A stretch of 19,577 nucleotides of DNA, taken from RGIG6353 sp045590615 (GTDB taxonomy: Bacteria > Bacillota > Clostridia > Oscillospirales > SIG627). Both the position numbers and the translations under genes were made by a program. A model generated the notes under the pieces. That model was not told the origin of the DNA. It searched no databases and worked only from the letters and a program-made list of their open reading frames with translations. Location: positions 1 to 19,577 of the forward strand of contig JAZNRH010000008.1 of assembly GCA_045590615.1 (NCBI GenBank), in the 5' to 3' direction. The stretch's first letter is position 1, and each line of letters opens with the position of its first letter. Positions 1 through 7,554 of the stretch are shown piece after piece.

Positions 1-77
1 ATTTTTTTACCTTATAAAACGTTTGCTTTTTTAATAAGCATAACAAATTTTATCCTTATTTTACATATGTTTTCATT

Positions 78-145
78 GTTTTATGTGGTCTAACCTTTTT
101 TTACATCCCCTTTGGTTTTATGTGTTTTAATCTTTTTCGCATCCC
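78..145. repeat. Imperfect tandem direct repeat, two copies, AT-rich
   Basis: Two copies start 37 bp apart, at 78 and 115. Both begin with GTTTTATGTG, continue through a T-rich middle (TAACC or TAATC followed by five to seven T), and end in CATCCC. They differ at a few bases and by one gap. The repeat fills most of the 147-bp gene-free stretch beyond the permease stop. The rest of that stretch is AT-rich; I see no convincing hairpin terminator for the minus-strand operon in it. Function unknown. Confidence 0.5.
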
Positions 146-147
146 TG

Positions 148-1737
148 TTATTCAACAGCCTTTTCTTCTACAACCTCATAGTAGTTGACGTGTTCACTTG
201 ATGCGTTGTTTTTGATTTGGAGTCTGTTGATGATTTCAAAGACCTCGTCCCAATAGGGTGAGCCGTTGGTAACGTAGCAATACTCGTGATAACCCTGAAA
301 GTCGTTTTTACAGTAAATACCTATAGAAATTGATATGCTTTTTGCCTCTGCTTTATCAGTTGCCGGATATTCGTCGGAACGCCTGTTTTCCATGCTGCTC
401 ATAATTTCGTAGAGCTTTGAAACAAGCTCGGCGTTTTCCTTATCAAGAAGTATAGAATAGGTCATATCATTATTTTCGGTTTCGGTTACAAAGTCGTAGT
501 TCGACCATTCGTCACGGTCAGCATATTGCATTGTGTGGTTTACGTAAGCATAGTCGACGTTGTCGAGGTCGGGTGCAGGCTCTTTATAGAGCTTGAAGGT
601 ATCGGCAACGAATATAGCGCTTAAAGCAATTGTGAAAATCAATATGTATAACATATGGCGAGACTTTTTGAATACCGAGTTAAAGCTCTTGTCAACGAAT
701 GCGTTGAAGATGATAAACGCAAGGAAGAGGGCTAAGAGTCCACCTACGAGACACCATACAAATGAGCTTGTAATAGCCTCAAAGAAGGTTGCGCCAAGCA
801 GAATTGCATCAAAGGTGAGAAGGTATTGCATAGGTCTTACAGAGCTTGTGAAGGGCAGAGGCTTTGAAGCGTTTTCGTTCTTTTTGAGTGTGTAAAGCCA
901 GATGCCCAGCGCAACAATGACAACGGTAATAATTGCCAATATGACGTAGTCGAGCGCCTGCATTTTCAGATAACCTACGGCTGAATAGATGTACCGTAAA
1001 AGTGGTGAGGTATATGCGTACGCCATAGGAAAGTGCTGAAGATAGTCAAAGAGAGCTGTATCGAAAAGCTGGGCGCTTGCAAGAGAAACTGAGAGAACTG
1101 TTGCAGGAATATAGAAGTTGAGGAATACATAGTTTATAATTCCTGCAAAGACTGTTCCTGCTGATAGTGTTGCGAGCATTGCGATGCCTATGAACATAGC
1201 CAGGAATAAGAGAGTTGACAGAATTACGGGCAGTTGAGTTGCCAGCATTTCTCCAAAGCTCATTGGCTTATAGGTGGCTAACATATTCATAAAGCCAAGT
1301 CCGATGAGGTGTGAGGCTACAATGGTTATAGCCGAATTAATAAGAGCTGTTATATAGTTTGCAAGGTATATTTCTCCACGTGTTACCGACATTGAGTGGT
1401 AGAAATCGTTGCTGCTTTTATCTCTCATATAGGTGCTTAGCGAAAGGACAGAGAGTATTGCAATAATCATCGCTACAACTATAAATACTATCGAGAATAT
1501 ACCGTCAAAGCTTAGAAGATCCTGATAAGTGTATTCCATTGTCGAGCGATAGCTTTCGTACATTTCAAGGTCTTGCATACGGTAGCTGTATCTCGTCTCA
1601 ACTTCCGATATGGGCATTGCTCCGATGAGTGAGCCGAGAATGAGCGAAACAATGCACAGAATAAGGGGGATTGAACGGTTGATTATGTAATTGTTTTTTA
1701 TGATAAGGAGTACCTTATTAGCGTTGATTTTTTTCAT
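148..1737 (-). CDS. ABC transporter permease, YtrC-like, with C-terminal extracytoplasmic domain
   Basis: This 529-residue protein is the membrane part of an ABC exporter-type system. After a basic N-terminus (MKKINANKVLLIIKNNYI) a first membrane segment lies at about residues 24-42. Several more hydrophobic segments follow up to about residue 382, roughly eight or nine in all. The last ~145 residues (from about LYKEPAPD) are polar and acidic and probably form a domain outside the membrane. The ATG at 1735-1737 is preceded by AAAGGAG, which overlaps the end of the ATPase gene, so the two are translationally linked. By layout (GntR regulator, ATPase, permease) it resembles the Bacillus ytr-type envelope-stress/antibiotic-response operons. 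The substrate cannot be read from the sequence. Confidence 0.85.
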   Translation of the reverse strand: MKKINANKVLLIIKNNYIINRSIPLILCIVSLILGSLIGAMPISEVETRYSYRMQDLEMYESYRSTMEYTYQDLLSFDGIFSIVFIVVAMIIAILSVLSLSTYMRDKSSNDFYHSMSVTRGEIYLANYITALINSAITIVASHLIGLGFMNMLATYKPMSFGEMLATQLPVILSTLLFLAMFIGIAMLATLSAGTVFAGIINYVFLNFYIPATVLSVSLASAQLFDTALFDYLQHFPMAYAYTSPLLRYIYSAVGYLKMQALDYVILAIITVVIVALGIWLYTLKKNENASKPLPFTSSVRPMQYLLTFDAILLGATFFEAITSSFVWCLVGGLLALFLAFIIFNAFVDKSFNSVFKKSRHMLYILIFTIALSAIFVADTFKLYKEPAPDLDNVDYAYVNHTMQYADRDEWSNYDFVTETENNDMTYSILLDKENAELVSKLYEIMSSMENRRSDEYPATDKAEAKSISISIGIYCKNDFQGYHEYCYVTNGSPYWDEVFEIINRLQIKNNASSEHVNYYEVVEEKAVE

Positions 1738-1738
1738 T

Positions 1739-2644
1739 TTACATACTCCTTTCCACTTTCATTCTGTTTACTTCAAGCGTGAAGATTTCATCGAGAGTAA
1801 GGTCTACGCATTCCGAGTAAATAAGCTTGTTGTTTTCAATCAGTGAGTTCACTTTTTCAATTGCTTCGTCCTCGTCAAGATGGGTAATAAAGGTTACGAG
1901 TCTGCCACTCATTTGCGGCATTATAGCAAAATCCGAGAACAGCTCGCAGCTTTCAAGAGGCTCAGAGAGAATAAGCTGAACCTTGCGCCAGCCCTGAACG
2001 ATGTCGTCAATGCTCTTGTGAATTACAAGCTCACCTGCATCAATGAGGCAGACGCTGTCACAGATTGTTTCGATATCCGAAAGGTTGTGCGAGGAAAGAA
2101 TGACTGTGCGTTCACTTTCGGCAACGCTTTCGGCAATCACTTTCTTTGCAAAATCTCGGGCAATCGGGTCGAGACCGTCAAAGGTTTCGTCAAAAAAGAG
2201 GTATTCACTTTCGGTGCAGATTGATAAAATAACCTCGCCCTGTCTTTTCATACCCTTGGAAAAGGTGCTTATTTTTCTGTTGGTGTCCAGATTTATTGCA
2301 TTGCACATGCTTTTGAATTTTTCAAACGAAAAACCGGGATAAAATCTTTTATAGAGCTTTGCCATATCATTCAGGGTGAAATGTGGAATGAGGTATTGCT
2401 CGTCGGATACGAAAGAAACTTTAGCCTTTATTTTGTCGTTTTCAAATACGCTTTCTTCATCTATAAACACCTTGCCTTCGTCGGCATTAAAAATGCCCGA
2501 CATTATTCTGAGTAACGTCGATTTTCCTGCTCCGTTGGTTCCTATGATACCAAGAACGGAGCCTTTTTTTATCTCCATTGATACGTTTTTCAGCGATTGA
2601 ACGTTGTTGTCGTATCGCTTTGAAACATTGTCAATTCTAATCAT
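1739..2644 (-). CDS. ABC transporter ATP-binding protein, YtrB-like
   Basis: This 301-residue nucleotide-binding subunit powers the permease encoded just downstream. Visible motifs are Walker A GTNGAGKST at residues 35-43, a signature region FSKGMKRQ at 128-135 (a degenerate LSGGQ, with K in place of the second-position G), Walker B YLFFDE at 148-153 followed by a D-loop (GLDP), and the switch histidine in SSHN at 186. About 90 residues after the catalytic core form a C-terminal domain common in drug/bacitracin-type ATPases. The ATG (2642-2644) overlaps the regulator's stop codon and has a good upstream AGGAGGG, so it is read from the regulator transcript. No signal peptide or membrane segment is seen; it acts on the cytoplasmic face of the membrane. 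Confidence 0.93.
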   Translation of the reverse strand: MIRIDNVSKRYDNNVQSLKNVSMEIKKGSVLGIIGTNGAGKSTLLRIMSGIFNADEGKVFIDEESVFENDKIKAKVSFVSDEQYLIPHFTLNDMAKLYKRFYPGFSFEKFKSMCNAINLDTNRKISTFSKGMKRQGEVILSICTESEYLFFDETFDGLDPIARDFAKKVIAESVAESERTVILSSHNLSDIETICDSVCLIDAGELVIHKSIDDIVQGWRKVQLILSEPLESCELFSDFAIMPQMSGRLVTFITHLDEDEAIEKVNSLIENNKLIYSECVDLTLDEIFTLEVNRMKVERSM

Positions 2645-3017
2645 TTTCGTTTCCCTCCTTGTAAATTTTGTTTAGCTTTTCTACTATGATTTCGTACTCG
2701 ACGTTTATTTCTTTCAGCTCAGCGAGTACGCTTTCCAGCTTTTGTATTGCCTCTGTTCTGCGCTTTGTTTGTATCAGCTCGATATTGTCTTCTACAAAAC
2801 ACCCCCTGCCTGCCACTGTGAAGGTGAAGCCCTCACGCTCAAGCTCGGAATACGAACGCTGTATGGTGTTTGGGTTTATACCAAGCTCGCTTGCAAGGTT
2901 GCGCACCGAGGGGAGCTGTTCGCCCGGCGACCATACGCCCATCAGGATTTGCTTTTTGAATTCTTCCTTGATTTGTTCCCAGATTGGAACGCCGCTTTTC
3001 AAATTCAAAGGTAACAT
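2637..3017 (-). CDS. GntR-family transcriptional regulator, YtrA subfamily
   Basis: This is a small 126-residue DNA-binding protein. Residues ~8-77 are a GntR winged helix: PIWEQIKEEFKKQIL, then PGEQLPSVRNLASELGINPN with the recognition helix (TIQRSYSELEREG), and the wing ending in GRGCFVED. The effector part is only ~45 residues of predicted helix or coiled coil. This short tail is the hallmark of the YtrA subfamily, which usually represses its own operon with an ABC transporter. The ATG at 3015-3017 follows AAAGGAGAG. The stop codon overlaps the ATPase start by 8 nt. It most likely binds the repeated operator at 3034-3065 and is relieved by a cell-envelope signal or ligand, which is an inference from the family. 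Confidence 0.92.
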   Translation of the reverse strand: MLPLNLKSGVPIWEQIKEEFKKQILMGVWSPGEQLPSVRNLASELGINPNTIQRSYSELEREGFTFTVAGRGCFVEDNIELIQTKRRTEAIQKLESVLAELKEINVEYEIIVEKLNKIYKEGNEND

Positions 3018-3033
3018 TCTGACTCTCCTTTCT

Positions 3034-3065
3034 GTGTATTAACTGTATTAATTGTATTAGTACAC
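3034..3065 (-). promoter_or_regulatory. Probable YtrA-type operator of the regulator/ABC operon
   Basis: On the minus strand, TAATACA occurs three times at 9-bp spacing (TAATACAAT, TAATACAGT, TAATACACA). The outer ends form an inverted repeat: GTGTATTAA at 3034-3042 against TTAGTACAC at 3057-3065, with one mismatch. The element lies between the -10 box and the regulator's ribosome binding site and covers the expected transcription start. That position fits autorepression by the adjacent GntR protein. The assignment is from position and symmetry only. Confidence 0.6.
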
Positions 3066-3069
3066 TTGT

Positions 3070-3098
3070 ATAGTAACACACTTTTTGGGGTTTGTCAA
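3070..3098 (-). promoter_or_regulatory. Sigma-A-type promoter for the regulator/ABC operon
   Basis: Read on the minus strand, a perfect -35 TTGACA (3093-3098) is followed by a 17-bp spacer and a -10 TACTAT (3070-3075), five of six matches to consensus. Transcription would start near 3063, inside the repeated operator, about 45 bp before the regulator ATG. It is the strongest promoter-like sequence in the window. Confidence 0.75.
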
Positions 3099-3126
3099 TA
3101 TATATTTGTAAAATAATCCCAAAAAC

Positions 3127-3153
3127 ATGTCAGGTACATGTCATTGTATGTCA
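3127..3153. promoter_or_regulatory. Three ATGTCA repeats at helical-turn spacing upstream of the plus-strand operon
   Basis: ATGTCA occurs at 3127-3132, 3138-3143 and 3148-3153, that is at 11- and 10-bp intervals on one face of the helix. The block lies in the divergent intergenic region, about 40-65 bp before the first plus-strand gene and upstream of the -35 of the minus-strand promoter. It could be a binding site for an activator or repressor of the virion/glucan operon. No matching promoter of clear quality is seen beside it. Confidence 0.35.
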
Positions 3154-3190
3154 GTATGAGGGTGTGATAGGATATATACGTCGAAGGGAG

Positions 3191-3376
3191 GTGAGCAAAA
3201 TAACAGGCTTTATATTGACTTGGATTGTTGTGCTGACGGGTCAGGTTATGACGTATCTTGGCTTCAGGCACCTTCTGGTACGGAAGGAGGAAGGGCGCTT
3301 GGAGAGAGATGAAGAACCGAGCTTTTGGCGAAACATTATATCCTATGACCATAAGGAAGGAGGGAAAAAGGATTGA
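3191..3376 (+). CDS. Small single-span membrane protein preceding the portal gene
   Basis: I do not recognise this protein. From the GTG at 3191 it is 61 residues: a short start (VSKITG), one hydrophobic helix at about residues 6-25 (FILTWIVVLTGQVMTYLGF), then a basic and highly charged tail (HLLVRKEEGRLERDEE), probably cytoplasmic. The start is uncertain. A near-perfect Shine-Dalgarno (GGGAGGTGA) overlaps the GTG and would be too close for it; GTG at 3164 and TTG at 3215 are alternatives, none with ideal spacing. The stop overlaps the TTG start of the portal gene by 4 nt, so the two are probably co-translated. In podoviral maps this place belongs to the large terminase, which is absent. A holin or a membrane anchor are possible roles but not shown. 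Confidence 0.55.
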   Translation: MSKITGFILTWIVVLTGQVMTYLGFRHLLVRKEEGRLERDEEPSFWRNIISYDHKEGGKKD

Positions 3377-4944
3377 AGCAAAAAAGAAAAGAAGAGATTT
3401 CTGCAGATTGGGCGCTGCTTGAAGCGGGAAGAAATTACAACAGACAGATAAACCTATACGATACTGTCAGTAAGAACGAGCGCTTTTGGAGAGGCGACCA
3501 ATGGAATGGAGTTCGCAGTGGTGGACTTCCGACTCCTGTGTTTAATATCTTCAAAAGAGTTATCAGCTATTTTACCTCAAATCTTATGTCGGCTAAGATA
3601 GCAATGAAAATTGATGCTGAAAGCGCAGGCATAATTTATCGCCCCGAGGTCAGAGACGAGCTTGCAAGAGCTTCTCAGCTACTTACCTCGTATCTCAATT
3701 ACAGGTTTGACAAGGACGGACTTACCTCTATTCTTTATGAGGGAGTTAAGGATGCTGCTATAAGCGGCGATATGTTCCTTTATGTATATTGGGACTCCTC
3801 AAAAAAGACAATTCAGGAGTATAAGGGCGATTTTGCAACAAAGCTGATTGACTCAACCAACGTTTTCTTCGGAGACGTGAATACCTCGGACGTTCAGAGT
3901 CAGCCTTATATTCTGATTTCGGGCAGAGACCTTGTTGAAAGCCTGAGAACAGAGGCAAGGGCAAACGGAGTGAGCGAGGTGGATATTGAAAAAATTTCAC
4001 CCGACTCGGATACTCAGGACGAGGCAGGAGATAAGGGCAAGGATGAGCTGAAGGATACGAAATGTACCTACGTAATCAAGCTATACAGAAAGAACGGAAC
4101 AATTCACTACAGAAAAAGCACTCAAGCGTGCGTGATTGTAGAGGATATTGATACCAGACTTTCTCTTTATCCACTCGTGTTGATGAATTGGGACAAGACT
4201 AAAAATTCATATCACGGAACTGCTGTGGCAACGGGACTTATTGAAAACCAGATTTATATCAATAAGGCATTCGCTATGGTTATGAAGCATATGATAAACG
4301 TTTCTTTCTCAAAGGTGGTTTACAATTCAAATCTTATTGATGAGTGGACCAACGAGGTGGGAGAGGCAATTGGTGTAAACGGACCCGTTGACAACGTGGC
4401 ACAGGTGCTGTCTCCCGGTGTTATGCAGTCAGGCTTCCTTGACGTCATATCTCTTACGATGAATATGACCAGAGAGCTTATGGGAGCGACCGATGCAGCG
4501 CTTGGAAACATTGATGCTAACAATACTTCGGCAATTATTGCTCTTCAGGAGTCGTCCTCCGTGCCTCTTGAAATTCAGAAGAGAGCGCTTTACAGAGCAG
4601 TTGAAGAGCTTGGTATGGTGTGGCTCGACTACGTTTTGCACTACTATGACAGGCACAGAATGTTCCTCTGGCGAGAAAACGACAAGCTTTGTGGGGCGTT
4701 GCTTGACGTGTCCAAGTATAGCGATGTGATTTTCTCGTGTAACGTGAATGCAGGTATGGCAGGATATTGGAGCGAGGTTGCCAGCCTCAATACGCTCGAA
4801 AACCTATTGAAGAATGGAATGATATCACTTGACCAATATCTTGAAAGATTGCCTGAGGGCTATATCACCTTGAAGGATTCTTTAATTCAGGAGTACAGAG
4901 AGAGAAGGGAGGAAGCGCTCGATGAAGGCGAGACAGGCATTTGA
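3373..4944 (+). CDS. Phage portal protein, P22-like
   Basis: This 523-residue protein would form the ring at the unique capsid vertex through which DNA passes and to which the tail attaches. Family-like features are the early FWRGDQWNG (residues 38-46) followed by PTPVFNIFKRVI, the central YHGTAVATGLIENQIYINK segment, and the region GATDAALGNIDANNTSA (about 371-387) leading to a long helix, ALQESSSVPLEIQKRA. Length is within the usual 450-700 for podoviral portals. The start is TTG, preceded by AAGGAGGG at a 10-nt distance. The reading frame is open throughout with no damage, and base usage resembles that of the neighbouring host-type genes. No terminase gene precedes it. Assignment to the P22 type rather than another portal family rests on remembered motifs and neighbours. 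Confidence 0.88.
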   Translation: MKQKRKEEISADWALLEAGRNYNRQINLYDTVSKNERFWRGDQWNGVRSGGLPTPVFNIFKRVISYFTSNLMSAKIAMKIDAESAGIIYRPEVRDELARASQLLTSYLNYRFDKDGLTSILYEGVKDAAISGDMFLYVYWDSSKKTIQEYKGDFATKLIDSTNVFFGDVNTSDVQSQPYILISGRDLVESLRTEARANGVSEVDIEKISPDSDTQDEAGDKGKDELKDTKCTYVIKLYRKNGTIHYRKSTQACVIVEDIDTRLSLYPLVLMNWDKTKNSYHGTAVATGLIENQIYINKAFAMVMKHMINVSFSKVVYNSNLIDEWTNEVGEAIGVNGPVDNVAQVLSPGVMQSGFLDVISLTMNMTRELMGATDAALGNIDANNTSAIIALQESSSVPLEIQKRALYRAVEELGMVWLDYVLHYYDRHRMFLWRENDKLCGALLDVSKYSDVIFSCNVNAGMAGYWSEVASLNTLENLLKNGMISLDQYLERLPEGYITLKDSLIQEYRERREEALDEGETGI

Positions 4945-5320
4945 CAGAGCCCTGGCGTTGATTAACGAAAGAGACTCGGGGGGAGCGTACCACGCTGACG
5001 TGGTAGATTTTGAAAAGAATGCACCCGAGATAATAAATTCGATTGTTACTTTGCTTTGGCTTGATGAATGTATTATAAGAAAAATAAGCCCCAGAGATTT
5101 CAGCTGGGATTTTCAGCCGATTAGGACACTCGACGACGAGATTCCCTTACACGAGGCGCTTGCTTCAGGGGTATTGCCTTATGCTATTGCTTCTCATCTG
5201 ATTTTTGAAGAGGATAGTGGGCGAGCAGAGTATTTTTACTCGCTGTTCAAAAACACGAGGAGTGAGGTGGTCGCGGCTTTTGCTTCGGCTACGCACGGCT
5301 CTGTAGTTGACGTGTATTGA
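4922..5320 (+). CDS. Head-tail adaptor/connector protein (P22 gp4- or gp6-like)
   Basis: This 132-residue protein has the pattern of phage adaptor proteins that bind under the portal ring: an N-terminal helix (ARQAFDRALALINERD), then VDFEKNAPEIINSIVTLLW, the segment IRTLDDEIPLHEALASGVLPYAIASHL, and an acidic helix (IFEEDSGRAEYFYSLF). The ATG lies 23 nt inside the portal gene, with GGGAGG about 9 nt upstream, which fits co-translation and equimolar-type assembly partners. It should be cytoplasmic and part of the particle neck. The function comes from motif style and its place next to portal; sequence identity in this family is low, so the exact class is less sure than the role. Confidence 0.72.
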   Translation: MKARQAFDRALALINERDSGGAYHADVVDFEKNAPEIINSIVTLLWLDECIIRKISPRDFSWDFQPIRTLDDEIPLHEALASGVLPYAIASHLIFEEDSGRAEYFYSLFKNTRSEVVAAFASATHGSVVDVY

Positions 5321-5331
5321 GGTGGTGTTCT

Positions 5332-7089
5332 ATGGCTCGTGATTTCAGAACAACTATCAACAAGTTTCTCGGACTTCATCAATGTGAGATTGGTGAGGGA
5401 GACTTGAAAATCGGGGAAAGCCCAAGAATGAAAAACCTCACGGTCACCTCGAGCTATACACTTTCAAGACGAGACGGTTATTGCAGGGTATGTGATACGA
5501 GTGGCGTTGGAAGGGGTGTTTTCTCGGGTAGTCTCAACGGAAGCGAGACGGTTGTATGGGTGGTTGACGAAAAGGTTTATAAGCTCTCAGGTGGCGAGGC
5601 TGTCGAGATAGGACAGCTCGACTCGAGTCAGGGAGAGGTAATGATTTTTCCCTTTGGTAACGCTCTTTATTTTCTTGACGGCATAAAAATCAAGAAGTGG
5701 AACGGGGAGAGCTTTTCCAATCTCAACTATTACGTGCCTGTGATTGCTATTTCCTGCGACTATACAGGCGCCGGAACACCATACGAGGACGCAAATCTTC
5801 TAACGGGCAGAAAGAGGCAGAGGTTTACTCCCGACGGCACTCACAAGACCTTTCAGCTTGCAGAGAAAAATCTTGACAGTATTTATTATGTAGAGCTGTC
5901 GGGTGAGTACTATTCAAGTCTTAAGTATACTGTAAATCTTGAAGAGGGTACGATAACCTTCGAGACTGCGCCCGAGGATACTACGCCAAACTGCCTTGAG
6001 GTCTGGTATTCCAAGGAAAATGAAAACGTTGGCATAATCGACCGTATGAGGTATGCTGTCGCCTACGGAGCAGATAACGATACGAGAATATTTTTGTGGG
6101 GAGATGCCAATGCGCCCACGGTTATGCGATATTCGGGAGTGCACGACGGAGTTTTGGATATGGCGTACTTTCCCGAGCTGAGTTTCAACAGCATCGGTGA
6201 CGGAAGCCCGATTACCTCTATTATCCGTCACTACGATACCCTTATGGTATTTACCGAAAACGAAGCCTTTAGCTGTTATGGCGAAAAGGTGAGCGACCTG
6301 TCGGGTGTTGAGCGTATGAGCTATCCCGTTAAGACGGTTTCATCTGAGACGGGGTGTACGGCAATGGGCTTTGCAAGGCTGATTGACAATAAGCCGGTCA
6401 CTCTTTCCAAAACGGGTCTTTACCGTTGGAGCTCGTCCACTATAAGAGATGAGCGCAATGCTCAGGAAATCGGTCAGCGAATTAAGGTGGGACTCGGCGA
6501 GCTTGGTGTTCATGGAGTTCGCTCCTTTGACAGAGCCTCGAGCCGAGAATTGTTTATATGGAAGGGTGAAAGGATTTTCGTTTATAATTACGCTCTTGAC
6601 CTCTTCTATTATTACGAGGGCTTTGATGCGATTGACTTTTCGGAGGGCGATGATGGAGAAAGCTGGTTTATCAGACGAGACGGCGCTCTTTGTAAAATGA
6701 CCGACGACAAGCTGGACGACGGAAAGAGTGTTGATTTTGAATGGGAGTCGGGCTACGAGGACTTCTTTGGACTTGAGCCAAAGAACGTGCATCGTTTGGA
6801 ATTTGAGGTATTTCCCATCAGCAAGACATCCTTCGGATTTTTGTGGGTATCCGAGAGAAATGCAGTTAAAGAGGAAAGCCTTGGAGTTGAATACAAGGTG
6901 AGTGATTTTGACGCATTTGATTTTGGTGATACGGTCTTTTTGACTGCCGTAACACCCGTAAGATTACACAAGAGAATAAAAACCAAGCGTACGAGAGGCT
7001 TTAAGCTCATATTAAAAAACGATGGCTCGGGTGGAGATTTTAATCTGCTCGGAGTCAGCGTCGTGGGCAGAATAAGCGACGTACAGTAA
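5332..7089 (+). CDS. Beta-rich head-tail stopper/tail hub protein (P22 gp10-like role)
   Basis: I chose the ATG at 5332 (585 residues) because GAGGTGG lies 6-7 nt before it; the TTG at 5317 would extend it by five residues without its own site. The protein starts with ARDFRTTINKFLGLHQCEIG and KIGESPRMKNLTV, a pattern seen in podoviral neck proteins that begin with a DxxxxxGL..... and MxNL motif. The rest consists of repeated short strands (VVWVVDEKVYKLSGG, TLMVFTENEAFSCYG, LFIWKGERIFVYNYALD), as in a beta-propeller. The last ~100 residues (from about EFEVFPIS) resemble a separate beta domain. It likely plugs the portal/adaptor channel and bears the tail appendages. No enzyme motifs are seen. 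Exact family unproven. Confidence 0.66.
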   Translation: MARDFRTTINKFLGLHQCEIGEGDLKIGESPRMKNLTVTSSYTLSRRDGYCRVCDTSGVGRGVFSGSLNGSETVVWVVDEKVYKLSGGEAVEIGQLDSSQGEVMIFPFGNALYFLDGIKIKKWNGESFSNLNYYVPVIAISCDYTGAGTPYEDANLLTGRKRQRFTPDGTHKTFQLAEKNLDSIYYVELSGEYYSSLKYTVNLEEGTITFETAPEDTTPNCLEVWYSKENENVGIIDRMRYAVAYGADNDTRIFLWGDANAPTVMRYSGVHDGVLDMAYFPELSFNSIGDGSPITSIIRHYDTLMVFTENEAFSCYGEKVSDLSGVERMSYPVKTVSSETGCTAMGFARLIDNKPVTLSKTGLYRWSSSTIRDERNAQEIGQRIKVGLGELGVHGVRSFDRASSRELFIWKGERIFVYNYALDLFYYYEGFDAIDFSEGDDGESWFIRRDGALCKMTDDKLDDGKSVDFEWESGYEDFFGLEPKNVHRLEFEVFPISKTSFGFLWVSERNAVKEESLGVEYKVSDFDAFDFGDTVFLTAVTPVRLHKRIKTKRTRGFKLILKNDGSGGDFNLLGVSVVGRISDVQ

Positions 7090-7106
7090 ATTTGAAAGGA
7101 ACTATT

Positions 7107-7529
7107 ATGAACAAAGAAACACAGAAAATTATGGCAGAGCTCGACACCGAGAAATCCGACGAGCTCGAGCTTGAGGAATTGAGACGAGATAAGAGCCTCA
7201 AGGAGAATTTGAAGGCAGAGCTTGAAACTCTCGTTTCGCTTTTCCCCGAGCTTAAGGCTGAGGATATTCCCGATGAGGTTTTTGAGTCCTGTGACAATGG
7301 CAGGGGACTTGCAGGTCAGTATGCCATTTACTACTTGAGAAGCCAGAGGGAAAAGGAGGAGATTGCTGACAGCAATGAGAAGAACTCAAAGTCTGCTCCA
7401 CCTCAGGTGCACAATGACAGCGAGGAGGTTTACTTTACTCCCGATATGGTAAAGTCGATGAGTGATAAGGAAATCCGTCGCAACTATAAGGCAATTATGA
7501 AATCCATGGAAAAATGGGAAAACAAATAA
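7107..7529 (+). CDS. Capsid scaffolding protein
   Basis: The ATG at 7107 gives 140 residues with GAAAGGA just upstream; the TTG at 7092 is less likely. The protein is very acidic and helical for its first half (KSDELELEELRRDKSLKENL, LFPELKAEDIPDEVFE). It ends with the basic helical segment FTPDMVKSMSDKEIRRNYKA and IMKSMEKW. Scaffolds of HK97-fold phages often end in such a basic helix, which binds the coat protein. It sits directly before the coat gene, the usual place for a scaffold. Role by position and composition; the similar C-terminal pattern is familiar from clostridial phage genomes. It would be cytoplasmic and absent from the finished particle. Confidence 0.65.
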   Translation: MNKETQKIMAELDTEKSDELELEELRRDKSLKENLKAELETLVSLFPELKAEDIPDEVFESCDNGRGLAGQYAIYYLRSQREKEEIADSNEKNSKSAPPQVHNDSEEVYFTPDMVKSMSDKEIRRNYKAIMKSMEKWENK

Positions 7530-7554
7530 TTTGAAATAAGAAAGGATAAATATT

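Noticed and set aside
3091..3099. TTTGTCAAT as a Spo0A box
   Set aside because: It is close to the 0A-box consensus but is fully explained as the -35 of the minus-strand promoter.
3144..3176. Possible plus-strand promoter (TTGTAT with ATAGGA or GATATAT)
   Set aside because: Each box matches the sigma-A consensus poorly and spacing is off for the better -10. I also found no good sigma-E, F, G or K match, so I do not call it.
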